Source: CAWBNS01 sp964445105 (GTDB lineage Bacteria; Chlamydiota; Chlamydiia; Chlamydiales; JAJFMA01). From it: 16,520 bases of DNA. The notes beneath the pieces were generated by a model. The model worked only from the letters and a program-made list of their open reading frames with translations, did no database searches and was not told the DNA's origin. Positions 13,883 to 16,520 of the stretch are shown in pieces (position 1 is the first letter of the stretch; every line of letters begins with the position of its first letter). Position numbers and translations under genes: made by a program. Where the stretch lies: positions 1 through 16,520 of the forward strand of contig CAYUJS010000042.1 of assembly GCA_964445105.1 (NCBI GenBank), in the 5' to 3' direction.

Positions 13883-15220
13883 ATGGCGGGCTATGATTTA
13901 GCAGTAATTGGAGCTGGCCCTGGCGGCTATGTCGCGGCGATACGCGCGGCTCAGCTTGGACTGAAGACCGTTTGTATTGACGCAAGAGAAACGCTAGGAG
14001 GCACCTGCCTAAACGTGGGCTGTATTCCCAGCAAGGTGTTACTGCAATCTACCATGCATTATGAATTTCTGCAGAAACATGCCCGGAATCATGGCATAGA
14101 GGGCGACAATGTATCGATAGATTTTGACCGGTTGATGGCCCGCAAAGACGAGGTAGTTAAATCGCTTGTTACTGGCGTTACGAGTCTATTTGAGCGCCAC
14201 GGCGTCGTCTGGGTGCGCGGCACGGCTAAATTTAAGTCACCTCATGAGCTCTTGGTGGATAGTGAAACCATCCAGGCGCAAAATATCCTCATCGCCACAG
14301 GCTCTGAGCCCGTTGCCTTGCCTTTTTTACCGTTTGATGAAAAGTACATTGTCTCCTCGACGGGCATCTTGTCCTTAATTAAAATCCCCAAACGCCTACT
14401 GGTGATTGGTGCCGGCGTGATCGGCGTTGAGCTGGCCTCTGTTTATCGCCGTTTAGGTACTGAAGTCACCGTACTGGAGATGTCCGAGCAGATTTGCCCT
14501 ACGATGGACCTGGCTATCTCTAAGACGTTGCAAAAAAGCCTCAAAAAGCAGGGCATCGCATTCCACCTCGGTCTGAAAGTCGATGAAGAAACGGTGAAAT
14601 CATTCGAACCCAACGTGGTGCTAGTCGCGGTAGGGCGTCGCCCTTTCACAAACAGCCTAGGATTAGAAGCTGTGGGCATCCAAACGGATAAGCGAGGCTT
14701 CATTCCAGTCGACAGTGACTTCAGAACCTCACAACCGCATATTTACGCCGTAGGCGATGTCATCGAAGGCGTAATGCTCGCTCACAAAGCTTCTGAAGAA
14801 GGAGTCGCTGCCGTGGAGACAATAGCCGGAAAACAAGCACACATCAAATATATGACTATCCCTAATGTCATCTACACTTACCCGGAGGTGGCTTCTGTAG
14901 GGCTAACAGAAAAAGAAGCACGAGAAGCCGGTCTAGACGTAATGACAGGCTCCTACATGTTTCTTGGTAACTCCCGTGCCCGCTGCAGCGGCGAAGAAGA
15001 AGGCCTAGTTAAAATTGTTGGTGATAAACACTCGGGCCGCCTCGTGGGCATGCACATTATCTCGTTAATAGCCTCAGAAATGATTGCGGAAGGTGTGATA
15101 GCCATGCAAGCGCGCTGGACGGTAGAGCAACTCGCCAACGCACCCCACGCGCACCCCACCTTTAATGAGGCGATCAAAGAAGCTGCCTTAGACTGTTTAG
15201 GGCGTGCAATCCATCTTTAG
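13883..15220 (+). CDS. lpdA: Dihydrolipoamide dehydrogenase E3 component
   Basis: A 445-residue FAD enzyme that reoxidises dihydrolipoamide on E2 and reduces NAD+. It has the FAD motif GAGPGGYVAA (10-19), the redox disulphide GGTCLNVGCIPSK (39-51; Cys42 and Cys47), the NAD motif VIGAGVIGVELAS, the second FAD motif YAVGDVIEG, and the C-terminal catalytic HAHPTFNEA (His424, Glu429) that acts from the partner subunit of the dimer. It is slightly shorter than the usual 460-475 residues, mainly in the central domain. ATG at 13883 has AAGGA nine bases after the sucB stop. Being third in the suc operon, it is probably the E3 of this complex, although E3 is often shared with pyruvate dehydrogenase. 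It is a paralogue of sthA in this window and differs from it in exactly the residues that define the two reactions. Confidence 0.96.
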   Translation: MAGYDLAVIGAGPGGYVAAIRAAQLGLKTVCIDARETLGGTCLNVGCIPSKVLLQSTMHYEFLQKHARNHGIEGDNVSIDFDRLMARKDEVVKSLVTGVTSLFERHGVVWVRGTAKFKSPHELLVDSETIQAQNILIATGSEPVALPFLPFDEKYIVSSTGILSLIKIPKRLLVIGAGVIGVELASVYRRLGTEVTVLEMSEQICPTMDLAISKTLQKSLKKQGIAFHLGLKVDEETVKSFEPNVVLVAVGRRPFTNSLGLEAVGIQTDKRGFIPVDSDFRTSQPHIYAVGDVIEGVMLAHKASEEGVAAVETIAGKQAHIKYMTIPNVIYTYPEVASVGLTEKEAREAGLDVMTGSYMFLGNSRARCSGEEEGLVKIVGDKHSGRLVGMHIISLIASEMIAEGVIAMQARWTVEQLANAPHAHPTFNEAIKEAALDCLGRAIHL

Positions 15221-15453
15221 CCTGAACGACCTCACAATTAATCTAGCCAGCGTGAAAGATTGGGATTAATTAGCCAAGAGCATTGCTCTGGGTATCGCGC
15301 ATCGCAGGTGAAAATATAAAATTAAAAATAGATGATGAAGTGTAGAATGTTTTCGTTCTGAACTTAATATTAGCAATATGCTGCAGCTTTTTTATTTCTC
15401 TCATTTTGCGCTTCGGCTAAACTCGCACACAATCCATCAAGGACCTTTCAAAC
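15221..15453. other. Intergenic region lpdA-rnhC with inverted repeats
   Basis: No gene is seen here. AATTAATC (15236-15243) and GATTAATT (15264-15271) are perfect arms around a 20-base loop. AGAGC-ATT-GCTCT (about 15276-15288) is a small hairpin, AGAATG-TTTT-CGTTCT (15344-15359) another, and GCTGCAGC is followed by a T6 run (15388-15393), the best candidate for the end of the suc transcript. A promoter for rnhC should lie between 15380 and 15430, but no clear pair of boxes is visible. Confidence 0.45.
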
Positions 15454-16359
15454 ATGTACGTTACTACGCTCGACGCCAGGCACGCGGATCGCCTCCTGCG
15501 AGATCTTAAATCACAAGGCTTCGAGATTTCCAACCCGGCTTACACGCAATTTTCAGGCAAAAAACAGGGCATCAGCTGCACGCTTTATACCTCTGGCAAG
15601 CTACTTGTCCAAGGCAAAAAAACGCAAGAATTTGTCGAATTTTACCTAGAGCCAGAACTGCTTCAAACTTTTTATTCGACACAGCAAACGCAGCTCCCTA
15701 AAGAAGCGATCGACCCCACGCCACGTATAGGCATTGATGAGTCGGGTAAAGGAGATTTTTTCGGCCCGCTCTGCATAGCGGGTATTTATGCGCAGGGTGA
15801 CGAAGTTGCAGAACTTCTCAAAATTGGTGTTAAAGACTCCAAAGTTTTGACTGACGATGCGGTTATTAAACTAGCTAAAAAAATCCGGGAAAAATTTGCT
15901 CACCATGTCGTTAAAATCAATCCAGTGCGCTACAACGAACTGTATGAGCAGTTCCATAACCTGAACAAGATGCTCGCTTGGGGCCACGCCACTACTATCG
16001 AACAGCTAGTGATACAGACGCAGTGCACCCATGTGATCATCGACCAGTTCGCTGCTGAGCATGTAGTAGAAACAGCCTTACGCAGAAAACAGCTAGCAGT
16101 CAAGCTGCATCAGCAGCACCGTGCGGAAGCCGATCCCGTTGTCGCTGCGGCCTCTATTCTGGCGCGCGATGCTTTTCTCGGTGGCCTTGAGCTGCTTGGT
16201 CAGCAGGCCGGTATGGCAATCCCAAAAGGTGCCTCGGAGCTAGTCGTCAAAGCCGCTAAAAAGCTAGTTCAGTTACACGGCTGCGAGGCCCTTGGCAAGT
16301 ATGCTAAGCTACATTTTAAAACCACGCTCAAGGTACTCGGAGGGGTTAGGCAGGACTAG
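15454..16359 (+). CDS. rnhC: Ribonuclease HIII
   Basis: A 301-residue endonuclease that cuts the RNA strand of RNA-DNA hybrids during replication and repair. The N-terminal 80 or so residues match the TBP-like substrate-binding domain that is special to RNase HIII (YTQFSGKKQGISCTLYTSGK, 30-49). The catalytic RNase H fold begins at GIDESGKGDFFGPL (93-106). The four acidic metal ligands can be placed as Asp95, Glu96, Asp197 (VIIDQFA) and Asp227 (EADPVVAAASILAR), matching the known D-E-D-D set; the GKG loop separates HIII from HII. The length fits the family (about 300). ATG at 15454 has AAGGA ten bases upstream, a long spacing, but there is no alternative start. RNase HIII is found in Chlamydiae and Firmicutes and supports the taxonomic reading. 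The neighbour converges from the right with an 18-base gap. Confidence 0.95.
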   Translation: MYVTTLDARHADRLLRDLKSQGFEISNPAYTQFSGKKQGISCTLYTSGKLLVQGKKTQEFVEFYLEPELLQTFYSTQQTQLPKEAIDPTPRIGIDESGKGDFFGPLCIAGIYAQGDEVAELLKIGVKDSKVLTDDAVIKLAKKIREKFAHHVVKINPVRYNELYEQFHNLNKMLAWGHATTIEQLVIQTQCTHVIIDQFAAEHVVETALRRKQLAVKLHQQHRAEADPVVAAASILARDAFLGGLELLGQQAGMAIPKGASELVVKAAKKLVQLHGCEALGKYAKLHFKTTLKVLGGVRQD

Positions 16360-16377
16360 GATGTGTACTCCTGGAAA

Positions 16378-16520
16378 TCAATGTACCCGTTTCCAGTACT
16401 CAGCTTCCTTGCGCGCGTCTTCCTCAGTCCAAATAACCGATTCGACTTCTTCCATCCTTACTGCCAACTTGTCGAGGCTCTCTTCGTAAACATAGCGTTG
16501 CAGGAGGTCGTCAAAGCCGC
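16378..16520 (-). CDS. C-terminal part of an unknown protein, cut by the right edge
   Basis: On the minus strand a frame enters from the right edge and runs 46 codons to a TGA at 16380-16378. It reads as a charged helical tail, from GFDDLLQRYVYEESLD through LAVRMEEVESVIW to TEEDARKEAEYWKRVH. The composition (Glu/Arg/Lys with spaced aromatics) and good codon structure look genuinely protein-coding, and its position convergent to rnhC with an 18-base gap is typical. The start lies outside the window. I do not recognise the family, and no motif is present; the plus-strand frame over the same bases (16292-16489) is most likely a shadow of it and of rnhC. Confidence 0.6.
   Translation of the reverse strand, partial: GFDDLLQRYVYEESLDKLAVRMEEVESVIWTEEDARKEAEYWKRVH

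Noticed and set aside
1..16520. CRISPR array
   Set aside because: No regularly spaced direct repeats anywhere in the window.

Overview
The window most probably comes from a chlamydia-like bacterium (Chlamydiae, environmental or amoeba-associated lineage). The evidence is a full-length RNase HIII, a SecG with a VQESKS..GLGASFGGDSGDS segment that I associate with chlamydial SecG, a short E2 succinyltransferase without the usual subunit-binding domain, and a putative secreted phosphoinositide-phosphatase-like effector next to an outer-membrane barrel protein. I put about 0.75 on this; tpiA-secG adjacency and an SthA-type transhydrogenase also occur in gammaproteobacteria.

Left part (1-5116) is accessory in character. 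A gene of unknown function is cut by the left edge and ends at 649. A short frame starts on its stop codon but is broken by an in-frame TAG at 667-669. A large minus-strand gene (903-3128) carries a Cys-X5-Arg phosphatase motif (Cys574-Arg580) behind a long coiled-coil segment. Across an AT-rich divergent region lie a small outer-membrane barrel candidate (3333-4061) and a DUF2937-like membrane protein (4143-4661). A minus-strand unknown protein with a weak helix-turn-helix look follows (4670-5116).

The middle part (5201-8826) is housekeeping: an SthA-type transhydrogenase followed after one base by a small two-helix membrane protein, then tpiA and secG overlapping by ATGA, meeting a convergent def whose stop codon overlaps that of secG.

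Between def and sucA lie about 1160 bases (8827-9990) in which I see no convincing gene, but several hairpins, T-runs and a good promoter candidate (9817-9845) about 150 bases before sucA. One of the hairpins belongs to a 21-base exact repeat also found before tpiA.

The right part holds sucA-sucB-lpdA, which encode E1, E2 and E3 of the 2-oxoglutarate dehydrogenase complex in one tight operon. The chain feeds succinyl-CoA and NADH into metabolism, and the SthA homologue upstream could exchange reducing equivalents between NADH and NADPH. After a 233-base gap comes rnhC, and convergent to it the C-terminus of a minus-strand gene that runs off the right edge.
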